A model generated the notes under the pieces. The model was not told the DNA's origin, did no database searches, and worked only from the letters and a program-made list of their open reading frames with translations. Below are positions 32,216 through 41,193 of a stretch of 55,954 bases of DNA, piece after piece. The DNA is taken from assembly GCA_018649665.1 (NCBI GenBank), contig JABIHL010000151.1:1-55954 (forward strand), written 5' to 3'. This stretch comes from Chloroflexota bacterium. GTDB taxonomy: Bacteria; Chloroflexota; Dehalococcoidia; Lucifugimonadales; Lucifugimonadaceae. The first letter of the stretch is position 1. Each line of letters opens with the position of its first letter. The translations under genes were made by a program, and so were the position numbers.

Positions 32216-33100
32216 CTATCGCAATGTAGGCACTAGGTACTCTTCGATCTCACTCTGAGTGGCGAACGCTTCGAAACGCCCGATGACGGTGCCGGCGCCA
32301 TCGACTACAAACGTCCACGGTTCGGTGTGAAATTCCCATTCGTGGATGACCGGCGACTCTATCCCAAGGGACGGATCGCCTGCGGCAAGCATTTCTTCTG
32401 GGTTGTCGAAAATTTCGACGTGTATGAAGCTAGCTTGTCCGTTGTACTTGTCATCCAATGCCGAAAGAACTTCGGTTTGAGGACCGCATGTTGCTGATTG
32501 GCAATAAGCAGGAGTCGAGAATGTGATGACTGTGGGATTTCCTGATTCGACCGCGTCATCGAAACTAATCGAATAGAGGTCGGGGTCCGGATTGGGCGCG
32601 CTGGTTATCGAACGTAGGTTTCCGTCGGTTGGTTCGATTTTGGTCGCCGTAAGTGGGGCAGGGTCTCCGATGTTCGGGGCGTCTGTGGCCGATTTGACCA
32701 GTATTCCGCTTCCCGCCGGAATCGAACCTTTGTCTGCTTTGATTCGAACTTTGATGCTCCACAATCCGACCTCATCGAACGTCATCGTGCTTGTGTAGGT
32801 ACCGCTTCGGACAGGCCAAGCTCGCCATGTTAGGTCGTCGACTACATGTGTTTCGTTTGAGGTGGGTGATGTGTAGGTGACTTCAAGTTCTTCTGCCCGG
32901 TCGTCGAATCTCGTGCCGTCGATAACTTGAATGTTGAGTGGAATACGTGCAGTACCCAGAGCTACGTCAGATGCTGCGGCAAAAACTACGAGCTGCAGAG
33001 GCTCAGATTTTTCGCTGCAACCAGTCAGTGCAACGGCCAACAGTGATCCAAGAATTAGCGAGATCAGCGCGGTCTTTTTCAATTTCGATTCAATCCTCAC
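32216..33100 (-). CDS. Thioredoxin-fold lipoprotein with N-terminal beta domain
   Basis: About 294 residues if the GTG at 33100 is used; a GTG at 33157 and a TTG at 33082 are alternatives, none with a convincing RBS. The signal peptide ends in a lipobox (AVALTGC). Next comes an Ig/FixH-like beta domain (about 30-150) with LGTARIPLNIQVIDG and a DEVGLWSIKVRI strand. The C-terminal domain has a thioredoxin-like start (PTVITFSTPAYCQSATCGPQ), with C-x4-C in place of CxxC, and ends with TEPWTFVVDGAGTVIGRFEAFA, the cis-Pro-type region of TlpA-like proteins. It may reduce or metallate exported proteins (for example copper sites of NosZ, 1 kb away); that link is inference. Confidence 0.8.
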   Translation of the reverse strand: MRIESKLKKTALISLILGSLLAVALTGCSEKSEPLQLVVFAAASDVALGTARIPLNIQVIDGTRFDDRAEELEVTYTSPTSNETHVVDDLTWRAWPVRSGTYTSTMTFDEVGLWSIKVRIKADKGSIPAGSGILVKSATDAPNIGDPAPLTATKIEPTDGNLRSITSAPNPDPDLYSISFDDAVESGNPTVITFSTPAYCQSATCGPQTEVLSALDDKYNGQASFIHVEIFDNPEEMLAAGDPSLGIESPVIHEWEFHTEPWTFVVDGAGTVIGRFEAFATQSEIEEYLVPTLR

Positions 33101-33309
33101 GAATGCAGAGTAGAAGTGGAAGTACGTGACGCCACAACAGCAGATGTACGGCCACACGATAACGATAAACGTAGAGGAGTCATTTTTGGGTTTGCTGTGA
33201 GTGAATCATTCATGAAGTTTTATTTGCGTGTGCATAAACATCGGTTTGGCTTTGCGCGGTAGACTTTTTGCGTTCGATAACTAATTCCATAATTCATGCA
33301 GGATCTCAG

Positions 33310-34230
33310 ATGGCAATTCCGTCCTCCGACCCAATAATCGTTGCTCCAACCAATATGCCGTTCCGCGCAGATGAATCTCTTGATCTCGATGCGCTTGCCA
33401 GAAACGTCGATAAGTTCTCAAATACTGCATTGTCGGGATTTGTCGTCGGCAGCTATGGCGGGGAAGAGTTTCATATGGGGGAACCTGAGAAGGTTTCTGC
33501 CATCAAGACCGTTGTGGAAGCCCATGCTGGTCGCAGGTTCGTAATTGCAGGAATTGATGCCCTGTCGCCAACTGAGGCTGTGCGGTTATCGAACTTGTAT
33601 GCCGAAGCTGGAGCCGACATGGTTCGGGTTCGGGTTCCAGCTGCGGACAAAGGTGTGAACACTGCACCTATCCAAGATTATTTTGAGCAGGTTACCGAAG
33701 GCAGCCCCGTTCCTGTCGTCATAATCCATCAGCCTAAAACTGCGATGGGAACCGACATAACAAAGGAAGAATTGAGAGATCTGACGGCGTTCGACAACGT
33801 GTTCGCCTACATCATGTCGCTCAACTACCGTTATGAGTGCCGATTGGCACAGTTTGTAGACGAGAAGGTAAAGCTGTGGACCTGTAACGGAACACTTCTA
33901 ATGCCTGGTGGAATGATCGGTGCTGTTGGTGCCTGCCTGTTGTTTGGTAATTGGGGCCCGCACATTGCTCGCGACATAATTCAAGCTTGTATCGACGGCC
34001 GTTACGCTGAAGCTCGCGAGATGCAGGAACGCATCAATAACGTCGATTCTATTGGCATGTCGTGGGGTGTCGGTGTTCAGAAGACAGGTCTCAACTTGAT
34101 GGGCTACGAAGGTACTGTGCCGCGTAGGCCAAATCTGCCGTTGTCAGAATCTCAAGTTGCCGACATGAAGCAGGCATTGATTGAAGCTCGCATTATGAAC
34201 GAGGATGGAACACCTGCGCCGCAGGTCTAG
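33310..34230 (+). CDS. DapA (DHDPS/NAL) fold protein lacking the Schiff-base lysine
   Basis: 306 residues from the ATG at 33310, which has AGGA 7 bases upstream; an in-frame start at 33268 would add 14 residues. The whole DapA-family barrel can be followed: PIIVAPTNMPFRADESLDL, GFVVGSYGGEEFHMGEPEK (cf. GTTGE), AGADMVRVRVP, IIHQPKTAMGTDI (cf. LYNVPSRTG), and C-terminal AEAREMQERIN. The catalytic Lys normally found in GIKE is absent: the strand reads NVFAYIMSLNYR. The active-site Tyr of LYN is also replaced. It is therefore not an ordinary Schiff-base aldolase. It begins an operon with an RraA-fold protein and an enolase-superfamily enzyme, suggesting a sugar-acid pathway with a changed chemistry. 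Confidence 0.85.
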   Translation: MAIPSSDPIIVAPTNMPFRADESLDLDALARNVDKFSNTALSGFVVGSYGGEEFHMGEPEKVSAIKTVVEAHAGRRFVIAGIDALSPTEAVRLSNLYAEAGADMVRVRVPAADKGVNTAPIQDYFEQVTEGSPVPVVIIHQPKTAMGTDITKEELRDLTAFDNVFAYIMSLNYRYECRLAQFVDEKVKLWTCNGTLLMPGGMIGAVGACLLFGNWGPHIARDIIQACIDGRYAEAREMQERINNVDSIGMSWGVGVQKTGLNLMGYEGTVPRRPNLPLSESQVADMKQALIEARIMNEDGTPAPQV

Positions 34231-34289
34231 GTGTACACTTTTCGACGGATTTTTCTCTTCACTACTCGTGATATTTCGCTAAGGAAATT

Positions 34290-35099
34290 ATGAAAGTAAC
34301 TAACCCTGAAATAATTCGCGCTGTCACCAGCAAATGGGACGGCGATCGAGATGCAAACGGTCGACCGTTGGTATCGGCAGACATCCTTGAACGGATGAAA
34401 CTGGTCACATCTGAAGAGGCATGGGGCACTTGCAAGCGCAATGATTACCATTTTCAGTTCGCCGGAAACTGGATGAACCTTCACCCAGATCGTGTAATTG
34501 TCGGGCGGGCAGTGACTTGCCGATGGGTTCCACGTCGACCAGACATTCACGATTCGATCGACAAGCAGGGTGAGGAAGACGACCGTGTTGGCTTCCAGAA
34601 CTCATGGGTTATCGATGAGCTGGAACAGAATGATCTAATCGTTGTTGACTTGTTCGGCAAGGTATTCAACGGAACATTTGCTGGCGATAATCTCGCCACA
34701 GCGATTAAGTCACGGTCGGGCACCGGCATGGTGATCGACGGTGGAATTCGTGATACCCAGCGAATTCTGGAAATGGACGATTTCAATGCGTTCGTTCGGG
34801 GTGTTGACCCAAGTGCGATTCTTGACGTGAGCATGCCAGAGATAAACGGCATCACTCGCATTGGCGAAGCAACTTGTGTTCCGGGCGACGTTGTTCTCGG
34901 AACCAGCACAGGAGTGGTATTTATTCCACCTCACCTTGCTTTGGAAGTTGTCGAACGATCCGAATCGATTCGACTAAAAGACGAGTTCGGTCAGCAGCGC
35001 ATCAGGGAAGGTATTTACACACCTGGTGAAGTAGACCGGAAGTTCTCGGAAGACATGGATAAAGATTTTGAAGAATGGAAAGCTAACCGCTTAAAGTAG
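34290..35099 (+). CDS. RraA/HMG-aldolase-fold protein
   Basis: 269 residues, in the operon 59 bp after the DapA-fold gene and with a good RBS (AAGGAAATT). The RraA-family core is intact: ITGRAVTCR-like IVGRAVTCRW, DLIVVDLFGK, GDNLATAIKSRSGTGMVIDGGIRD (Gly-rich motif and the catalytic Arg/Asp of divalent-metal class II pyruvate aldolases) and EINGITRIGEATCVPGDVVLG. Members are either RNase E inhibitors (fold only) or Mg2+-dependent 4-hydroxy-4-methyl-2-oxoglutarate aldolases/oxaloacetate decarboxylases; the latter fits a catabolic operon. The unusual long N-terminus (about 80 residues) and C-terminal helix (EDMDKDFEEWKANRLK) make it longer than the usual 160-220 residues. Confidence 0.85.
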   Translation: MKVTNPEIIRAVTSKWDGDRDANGRPLVSADILERMKLVTSEEAWGTCKRNDYHFQFAGNWMNLHPDRVIVGRAVTCRWVPRRPDIHDSIDKQGEEDDRVGFQNSWVIDELEQNDLIVVDLFGKVFNGTFAGDNLATAIKSRSGTGMVIDGGIRDTQRILEMDDFNAFVRGVDPSAILDVSMPEINGITRIGEATCVPGDVVLGTSTGVVFIPPHLALEVVERSESIRLKDEFGQQRIREGIYTPGEVDRKFSEDMDKDFEEWKANRLK

Positions 35100-35144
35100 T
35101 CGGTTTTTCACGTAGTTCAGTTTAGAAATAGGAAATTTAGTAAT

Positions 35145-36452
35145 TTGGCAGATCAAAACACAAGTGCAGTCGATCAGGTAAAGACTTCTTCAAGTCCTTC
35201 TGACCTCCGAATCACCGATATGCGAATCGCAGTCGTTGGTGGCGGCGGATGGCGATGGCCGATCATCAAGCTTGAAACAAACCAGGGCCTAGTCGGTATT
35301 GGTGAAGTTCGAGACGGCGCTTCAGCTCGCTATGCGCTGATGCTCAAGAGCCGACTGCTCGGCGAAAACCCGTGCGATATCGACCGACTATTCCAGAAGA
35401 TCAAGCCGTTCGGTGGTCATGGACGACTCGGTGGTGGTGTTTGCGGAGTCGAAATGGCCCTCTGCGATCTCGCAGGTAAGGCATTTGGCGTACCCGCATA
35501 CATGTTTGCTGGTGGCAAGTATGGCGATGACAAAATCAAGGTATATGCCGACACTCCTTCGAAGAAAGACCCTGAAGAGATGGGCAAGCTGCTGAAGGAT
35601 CGTATGGATCGTGGTTTCGAGTTCCTGAAAATGGACATCGGTACTTGGATCGCAGAGGAGTTTGAAGGCGGAGTCATAAACAAGAAGGTTTCGCAAGAAT
35701 CAGCGACTGTTATGCACCCGTTCACAGGCATTCAAGTTACCGACTACGGTATTTCAAAGATGCAGGAGTACGTTGGGGCAGTTCGAGACATTATCGGATA
35801 CGAAATTCCGCTCGCTTCAGATCACTTCGGTCACATGGGGGTTGAGAACGCAATCCGAATCGGTAAGGCTCTCGACCAGTACTCACTTGCCTGGTATGAA
35901 GACATGATTCCATGGCAGTTTGTAGACCAATGGCAGGCATTGAAGGCGGGTGTTGATACTCCGGTTTGCACGGGTGAAGACATCTACTGTCTCGACGGTT
36001 TCAAGCCTCTGGTAGATGCTCGGGCAATCTCGGTTGCTCATCCTGACCTCGCTACATCAGGTGGAATTATCGAAACCAAGCGAATCGCCGACTACTGCCG
36101 AGATGCAGGAATCGGTGTTGCGCTTCATCAGGCTGGTTCACCGATTGTTGCGATGGCAAATGCCCACTCCGCAATGGCGATGGAGAACTTCATAGCTTTG
36201 GAGATGCACTCGGTCGATAACCCTTGGTGGAACGATCTTGTCGATCTTGTCGGCCAAGAGGGCGATGTGATCAAGGACGGATATGTCACTGTCACTGACG
36301 CTCCTGGTCTAGGACTCGAATTGAACGAAGAGGCAATCACTGAGAACCTTGCAAAAGCAAGCGAAACTCGTGCGGGTGTTTACCCGGCCGGTGCGTTCGA
36401 GGACACGTCAGAGTGGGACGAGCTCGATGCGCATGACCGTGTCTGGAGCTAA
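35145..36452 (+). CDS. Mandelate racemase/muconate lactonizing enolase-superfamily enzyme (paralogue 1)
   Basis: 435 residues. Members abstract a proton alpha to a carboxylate, most often dehydrating sugar acids. Seen: capping domain (VGIGEVRDGASARYALML), barrel with Lys162 (FLKMDIG), metal ligands Asp226 (ASDHFGH), Glu252 (YEDM) and Glu278 (TGEDI), and His328 (ALHQAG) paired with HPDLATSGGI. The second barrel Lys of the KxK motif is Asp here. The protein is longer than the usual 370-400 by an N-terminal extension, an insertion after strand 2 (about 168-200) and a C-terminal tail ending ELDAHDRVWS. TTG at 35145 has AGGA 10 bases upstream. It is the third gene of the DapA-fold/RraA-fold operon and a terminator follows. 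Confidence 0.92.
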   Translation: MADQNTSAVDQVKTSSSPSDLRITDMRIAVVGGGGWRWPIIKLETNQGLVGIGEVRDGASARYALMLKSRLLGENPCDIDRLFQKIKPFGGHGRLGGGVCGVEMALCDLAGKAFGVPAYMFAGGKYGDDKIKVYADTPSKKDPEEMGKLLKDRMDRGFEFLKMDIGTWIAEEFEGGVINKKVSQESATVMHPFTGIQVTDYGISKMQEYVGAVRDIIGYEIPLASDHFGHMGVENAIRIGKALDQYSLAWYEDMIPWQFVDQWQALKAGVDTPVCTGEDIYCLDGFKPLVDARAISVAHPDLATSGGIIETKRIADYCRDAGIGVALHQAGSPIVAMANAHSAMAMENFIALEMHSVDNPWWNDLVDLVGQEGDVIKDGYVTVTDAPGLGLELNEEAITENLAKASETRAGVYPAGAFEDTSEWDELDAHDRVWS

Positions 36453-36481
36453 TCGCTAGCTCTGAGCTGAACTTTTGAAGG

Positions 36482-36512
36482 ACCGCTGGAGATTTTCTTC
36501 GGCGGTTTTTTA
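36482..36512 (+). terminator. Rho-independent terminator
   Basis: ACCGCTG (36482-36488) pairs with CGGCGGT (36500-36506), followed by a T-run. It ends the DapA-fold/RraA-fold/enolase operon. Confidence 0.8.
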
Positions 36513-36607
36513 TTGTTCTGAATTTGAACTTCTGCTTAATCCGGTAATGACAGCCCTAGGCGATGTATGCCCGGCAGGGAAGAAACTTACCGGATAAGAG
36601 GTATTAC

Positions 36608-38299
36608 ATGTCTAGTTCAAATTTTAGTAATCGAATTTCTGTCGGCTTCCCAAGATTAATGTTGGTGTCGGCTTTGCTTATCGCAAGCGTTGCGATATTC
36701 GCTGCCTGTGATGGGCAAACGGGGGCTGACGGCCCACAAGGTGCCACTGGTGTAGCAGGACCGCAGGGTGAGCCTGGCGCAGATGGCTCAGTTGGTCCTA
36801 AAGGCGACACTGGTGAAGCCGGATTGACAGGCCCTGCTGGGGCAAAAGGCGACACCGGAGCTGCTGGTGCGACTGGTCCTGCGGGCAGTTCTGCCGGAAT
36901 TGAGGCAGGCGACGGTCTGACAATATCTGACGAAGTCATTTCCGCTGATATAGGCGGCAATGGCGAGGCAACAACGCTGTCTCGATCTGACCACAATCAC
37001 GATACTGAATACTATGGATTGTCTGAAGTTGACGCCGCAATCATTGCAGCCAAGGATTGGAATGGTCTGACTGGCGTTCCAGTTGGGTTTGCTGATGGGA
37101 TTGATGCCGATACGCTAGCGAGCCTATCGTGCTCTAGTGGTGAGACAGCGATATTTGAGGCCAATACGTGGTCCTGTGGTTCTTCTGCGGCGTCTTCGAA
37201 TGGCAATAACCCGGTAACTAACCTCGTCACTACGTTGACTTCAAATATCGGGACGGGGCAGAACGTAGTGATGAAATTGGGAGCCGATGGTTTCCCGTTT
37301 GCTGTCTTTTACGACCGCAACACAAGGCGGGTGAATACGATCCATTGCACCGCGATCGATTGTTCAACGTTCGATCACACGGTTCACACATCCTCGGAAG
37401 GTGCGGGCGAATTTCTCGATGTGGCTATCGGTCTTGAAGGTCGTCCAGTTGTAAGCATGTACGACAATACGACTCACGCCGATCAAACAGTCGAGTTCAA
37501 CCTCAAAGTAATGCGTTGCACCGATATTGGGTGCAGTACGTCTTCAACGGTTACTGTGGACGAATCGGGTGACGTTGGACAGCACAACTCGATTGCCATC
37601 CGCCCGAACGGAATGCCTGTGGTTAGTTACAGGGACGTAACCAACGACGAACTAAAATTCGCGTTTTGCAATGATGCTGGTTGCGGATCAGCGGATATAA
37701 CGTCGATCGACACGATCAACGACCCGACCCATTCGGAAACGATTTTCGGGTTCGATGGGATGCCGTTGATCGCTTATCGCAGTAACATAGGACAGTCGCT
37801 ACACGTTATTCACTGCACCGTTGAAAACTGCTCAGCAAAAACGACTACTACGGTCGATAGTGCTGCAAATACAGGCGAATACACCGCACTCGAAGTTGGC
37901 TCTGATGGTCTTGCGCTGATGGCTTACTTTGATATCACATCAGATTCGCTGAAAATCACCCACTGTTCAACTCTAGATTGCACTAGTTTTACGACGACCG
38001 TGGCCGATAACTCAGGCTCATCAGGTAAGTGGCCAGCGATCGTAATTGGCTCGGATGGTTTACCTGCCGTTTTCTTCGAAAATAGGAACAAAACAGCACT
38101 CCGAATGATCAAGTGTCTGGACGTAACTTGCGCAACATCGGTGGGCCGACAGATTATCGGCGAAGGTGTTGTAGGTCGGAAGAACTCCGCAGTCATGAGG
38201 GCTGATGGCACGCCGATCATCCTTTACGAGAATCTGGACAATGAAGAGCTGAATGTTCTAAGTTGTGCCAATGCTCTATGCCTGCCCTACGGAGGCTGA
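36608..38299 (+). CDS. Collagen-like lipoprotein with probable seven-bladed propeller
   Basis: 563 residues from the ATG at 36608 (AAGAGG 6 bases upstream; the frame is open further upstream). Lipobox FAAC with Cys34. Residues 36-95 are 20 uninterrupted Gly-X-Y triplets, a collagen-like triple-helix stalk. A linker with [13 protein letters not shown] and DWNGLTGVP resembles phage tail-fibre or trimeric surface-protein segments. From about residue 210 to the end lie seven repeats of roughly 48 residues, each with a C-x4-C pair (CTAIDC, CTDIGC, CNDAGC, CTVENC, CSTLDC, CLDVTC, CANALC) and a G-x-P-hydrophobic-Y/F strand ([27 protein letters not shown]). This predicts a disulfide-stabilised propeller displayed at the cell surface. 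Function is unknown; adhesion or binding is plausible. Confidence 0.85.
   Translation: MSSSNFSNRISVGFPRLMLVSALLIASVAIFAACDGQTGADGPQGATGVAGPQGEPGADGSVGPKGDTGEAGLTGPAGAKGDTGAAGATGPAGSSAGIEAGDGLTISDEVISADIGGNGEATTLSRSDHNHDTEYYGLSEVDAAIIAAKDWNGLTGVPVGFADGIDADTLASLSCSSGETAIFEANTWSCGSSAASSNGNNPVTNLVTTLTSNIGTGQNVVMKLGADGFPFAVFYDRNTRRVNTIHCTAIDCSTFDHTVHTSSEGAGEFLDVAIGLEGRPVVSMYDNTTHADQTVEFNLKVMRCTDIGCSTSSTVTVDESGDVGQHNSIAIRPNGMPVVSYRDVTNDELKFAFCNDAGCGSADITSIDTINDPTHSETIFGFDGMPLIAYRSNIGQSLHVIHCTVENCSAKTTTTVDSAANTGEYTALEVGSDGLALMAYFDITSDSLKITHCSTLDCTSFTTTVADNSGSSGKWPAIVIGSDGLPAVFFENRNKTALRMIKCLDVTCATSVGRQIIGEGVVGRKNSAVMRADGTPIILYENLDNEELNVLSCANALCLPYGG
36713..36892 (+). repeat. Collagen-like Gly-X-Y coding repeat (20 triplets)
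   Basis: 180 bases of imperfect 9-base repeats encoding 20 consecutive G-X-Y units (GPQ, GAT, GDT, GPA recur). Lies inside the lipoprotein gene at 36608-38299. Confidence 0.9.
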
Positions 38300-38340
38300 C
38301 ACCGCAATCGCAGGATTTGATCCTTCTACAGAAATAACTA

Positions 38341-38373
38341 AAAAACCCTGGTCGTTAGTCGGCCAGGGTTTTT
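38341..38373. terminator. Bidirectional terminator between convergent genes
   Basis: AAAAACCCTGG and CCAGGGTTTTT form a symmetric stem, with an A-run before and T-run after. It serves the collagen-like gene on the plus strand. Because it overlaps the last codons of the 38355-40277 gene, it can also serve the minus strand. Confidence 0.85.
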
Positions 38374-40277
38374 AGTACCTGCTTGGCAGCCCCTAGAGAC
38401 GCCGGAGACATGAGATACACGCCAGCCCAACCTTGGGAGCGGTATTCGTGAGCCTGACGCACTGCAAGATCGATTCCTGCCTTTAGCTGGTCGGCGCTGC
38501 TGGTGTACTTTGCTAGGGCGTCGATCACGGCTCGGGGAAGGTTTACGCCGGGTACTTGAGCAATTCGCTCGGCATGAGCGGTAGATTTGAGAACCATCAC
38601 CCCCGGCAGAACTGAAACAGCTTCTCTGAAGGTAGCGATAGTTTCCATCGAGGCGTCGTCGAAAACCGGTTGAGTCATCACATAATCGGCTCCAGCATCA
38701 ATTTTTGCTCGAAGGCGATCTAGTTCAGCATCGATGTTTAATGCCTCTGGCTCGAAGCCTGTACCGATCGTGAATTTAGTGCCGCTATCGAGATTTCCAC
38801 CGAGCGGATTTCCACCGAAATCCCTTCCTACGTTGAGTTGATCGGCAGCGGCCCGAATCATCTGAGTTGAGTTCATGTCGAATACCGCAGACGAACGAGG
38901 GTATGTCGGAGACATTTTTGGTGGATCGCCAGTGACAAATAAAACGTTGCGTATGTTGCGGAGGTGATAACCCATCAAGCGTGATTGAATAGCCAGCGTG
39001 TTTAGATCCCGACCGGCAAAATGGGCTATGAATTCCAACTTGTCGTGATCTCGCCAAGCTAGCTTCGCTCTGATCAATTCGACGAGGTCACCGGGCGGGA
39101 TAAGAGGGAGACCTCTAGAACCATCAGTGATGTCGACTGCGTCTGCCAATCCGTCATCCACAATCTCTTGCACCATTCGAGCTCTGAGATCTAACGCTTT
39201 GGGATCGGCTCCAGTTGGTGCGACCATCTCCATACTGATTGCGAATTTTCCGTCAAATATCTTTTGCGAGAACGTGCCGTTGGCCTTACGAGGATCATCG
39301 ACGGAATGTTCACGCCGAAGCTGGGCATCGGGTGACATTGCTAAATCGGCGCCAACTGAAGATGTACGAGATTTTAGATATGCCGACATTTCGCGGACGT
39401 GTTCAGGATGAACTTCGCAACATCCGCCTACGAGAGCGGCCCCTGAATCGCCAAGTTGCCTCGCAAGTGTTCCCATGTATTCCGGGTTTGAGCGGGCGAG
39501 GAAGCGATGCCCAATACGTTCGAATCCACCAGCGTTCGGCATAGCGGAAAGAAGGAGTTCGCCGCTTTTCACCTTTTGGGCGAGATTTGCTTCTCGAATG
39601 AACTCAGCGGCAACCCATGGCGCTACACAGTTGATTCCCGCAACCGCAGCACCGGCATCGGCAGCCAACGAAGCAAATATAGAAGGATCGAGCGGCCATT
39701 CCTGAGTTTCGCCAACTCCGGGGTCGAGAGCCGCATGGGCGATAACCGGAGGGGCGTTGTCTCGGGACGATATATCTCGCGTAAGTGCCAATAAGCGGTC
39801 GGTGTCGGTAAACGTTTCGAGAAGAATCGCATCGACGCCGTTCTCGATGAGACTGTCAATTTGTGTTGAATAAGACTCAACTGTCTTACCGCCTGGTCCG
39901 ATCGATCCGATTACGAATATATCGTTCTTGTTATCCGGATATTCGGCCCGGTGTTCCTTGATTGCTTCTCGAGCGATAGTGACCGCCGCTTTGTTTATCT
40001 TGGCCACTTGGTTTTCGGCTCCGGCTACCGTTAGCTCGGTTTCGTTCGCTGAAAACGTGTTCGTGGTGAGAACGGTCGCTCCCGCTGCCATGCTCGACGT
40101 GTAAATCCCTTTGATGAGTTGGGGATTTCGAAGATTGATCGCCTCATATAAGAAGTCGGGCGATGCCAACCGCCCGGTTAGTTGGAATATGAGTGAACCA
40201 ATACCGCCATCGGCGAGCGTGGTCCCAGTTCGCAGCGACTCTAGAAATTTCGATTCGACTTGGGGCATATGCAACAT
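38355..40277 (-). CDS. Bifunctional homocysteine S-methyltransferase / methylenetetrahydrofolate reductase
   Basis: 640 residues, a known two-domain architecture. N-terminal half (about 1-300): homocysteine methyltransferase barrel with LADGGIGSLI, AGATVLTTNTFSANE, GINCVAPW and ALVGGCCEVHPEH, giving the three Cys Zn2+ ligands (one in GINC, two in GGCC). C-terminal half (about 335-640): MTHFR with FAISMEMVAPTG, ADAVDITDGSRG, LFVTGDPP (flavin binding), and YVMTQPVFDD. It would make methylfolate and use a methyl donor for methionine synthesis. Single gene, convergent with the collagen-like gene. The start codon ATG at 40277 has no strong RBS; a second ATG three codons on is an alternative. Confidence 0.93.
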   Translation of the reverse strand: MLHMPQVESKFLESLRTGTTLADGGIGSLIFQLTGRLASPDFLYEAINLRNPQLIKGIYTSSMAAGATVLTTNTFSANETELTVAGAENQVAKINKAAVTIAREAIKEHRAEYPDNKNDIFVIGSIGPGGKTVESYSTQIDSLIENGVDAILLETFTDTDRLLALTRDISSRDNAPPVIAHAALDPGVGETQEWPLDPSIFASLAADAGAAVAGINCVAPWVAAEFIREANLAQKVKSGELLLSAMPNAGGFERIGHRFLARSNPEYMGTLARQLGDSGAALVGGCCEVHPEHVREMSAYLKSRTSSVGADLAMSPDAQLRREHSVDDPRKANGTFSQKIFDGKFAISMEMVAPTGADPKALDLRARMVQEIVDDGLADAVDITDGSRGLPLIPPGDLVELIRAKLAWRDHDKLEFIAHFAGRDLNTLAIQSRLMGYHLRNIRNVLFVTGDPPKMSPTYPRSSAVFDMNSTQMIRAAADQLNVGRDFGGNPLGGNLDSGTKFTIGTGFEPEALNIDAELDRLRAKIDAGADYVMTQPVFDDASMETIATFREAVSVLPGVMVLKSTAHAERIAQVPGVNLPRAVIDALAKYTSSADQLKAGIDLAVRQAHEYRSQGWAGVYLMSPASLGAAKQVLKTLAD

Positions 40278-40361
40278 TTGTGGAGACTTGAGGTGGCGGC
40301 CGATTTTGATTATCGCCTGCCCCAGAGCGAAATGGAGTGATTGGCGTTTTCTTCATCCGTG

Positions 40362-41168
40362 CTACTCGATAGTTATCTCGCCTGTCATTACTTCAACCAC
40401 GTGACCGGCGATATTCACTCGTTCATCTACTAATCTGCAGTACATCGTGCCGCCGCGCCTCGAAATCTGTCGACCGACCAGTTCGGTTCTTCCGAATTTT
40501 TTCGACCAGTAGGGCGTTAGAACGGTGTGCGACGATCCGGTTGCAGGATCTTCATTGACGCCGGCGGTTGGCACGAAAAATCGGCTTACAAAGTCGAATT
40601 CGTCGGCATCGGCAGGTGCTGTAGCTGCAATCCAAGGCTCTTTGAGGTTCGCCACTGCTGCAAAATCTGGTTTGAGATTGGCTACTTGCGATTCCGTTTC
40701 AAACACGGCAACGGTCGTGTTCGCATGTAAGACCTCGATTGGTGAGGCTCCGAGCGCAGATTCAACGGCAGCGACTTCATCCCTATTTTGCAACGGACTA
40801 GGCGGATTTGACGGAAAGTCGAGTTCGAGCATTCCGTTCTGACGTTCCACTGTTAGTCGACCGCTTCGAGAACTAAAGGCAACCTGATCGAGGTTCGGTT
40901 CCAGTTTCGAAAAGACAACATGTCCAGACGCTAACGTGGCGTGACCGCACAAATCTACTTCAACTGTTGGGGTGAACCACCGGATTTCGTAGTCGATATT
41001 TTGTTTTTCGCTCGGTACGAAGAACGCGGTTTCTGACAGGTTCATCTCAGCGGCAATAGATTGCATCGCTTCTTCGGGCAACCATTTATCAAGCGGGCAG
41101 ACCGCTGCTGGGTTTCCTGAAAAAGGTTGATCGGTGAACGCATCGATCTGAAAAGCGGGGATTTTCAT
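40362..41168 (-). CDS. PhzF-family isomerase-like protein
   Basis: 268 residues. PhzF proteins have a diaminopimelate-epimerase-like fold and isomerise small acids. Seen: KIPAFQIDAFTDQPFSGNPAAVCPL (N-terminal family signature; shown as FTDQPFSGNPAAVC), MNLSETAFFVP with the catalytic Glu, RWFTPTVEVDLCGHATLASGHVV (GHATLAS loop), VNEDPATGSSHTVLTPYW (second-half equivalent) and RGGTMYCR. All expected elements are present and the length is normal for the short PhzF-like group. It lies downstream of an enolase-superfamily gene (25 bp), and upstream of the MTHFR gene on the same strand; the substrate is unknown. Confidence 0.93.
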   Translation of the reverse strand: MKIPAFQIDAFTDQPFSGNPAAVCPLDKWLPEEAMQSIAAEMNLSETAFFVPSEKQNIDYEIRWFTPTVEVDLCGHATLASGHVVFSKLEPNLDQVAFSSRSGRLTVERQNGMLELDFPSNPPSPLQNRDEVAAVESALGASPIEVLHANTTVAVFETESQVANLKPDFAAVANLKEPWIAATAPADADEFDFVSRFFVPTAGVNEDPATGSSHTVLTPYWSKKFGRTELVGRQISRRGGTMYCRLVDERVNIAGHVVEVMTGEITIE

Positions 41169-41193
41169 GAGGCTCCGTCCGAATATCGACCGA

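Noticed and set aside
36713-36892. CRISPR-like or satellite repeat
   Set aside because: The periodic DNA encodes in-frame Gly-X-Y triplets of a lipoprotein; there are no conserved direct repeats with unique spacers.
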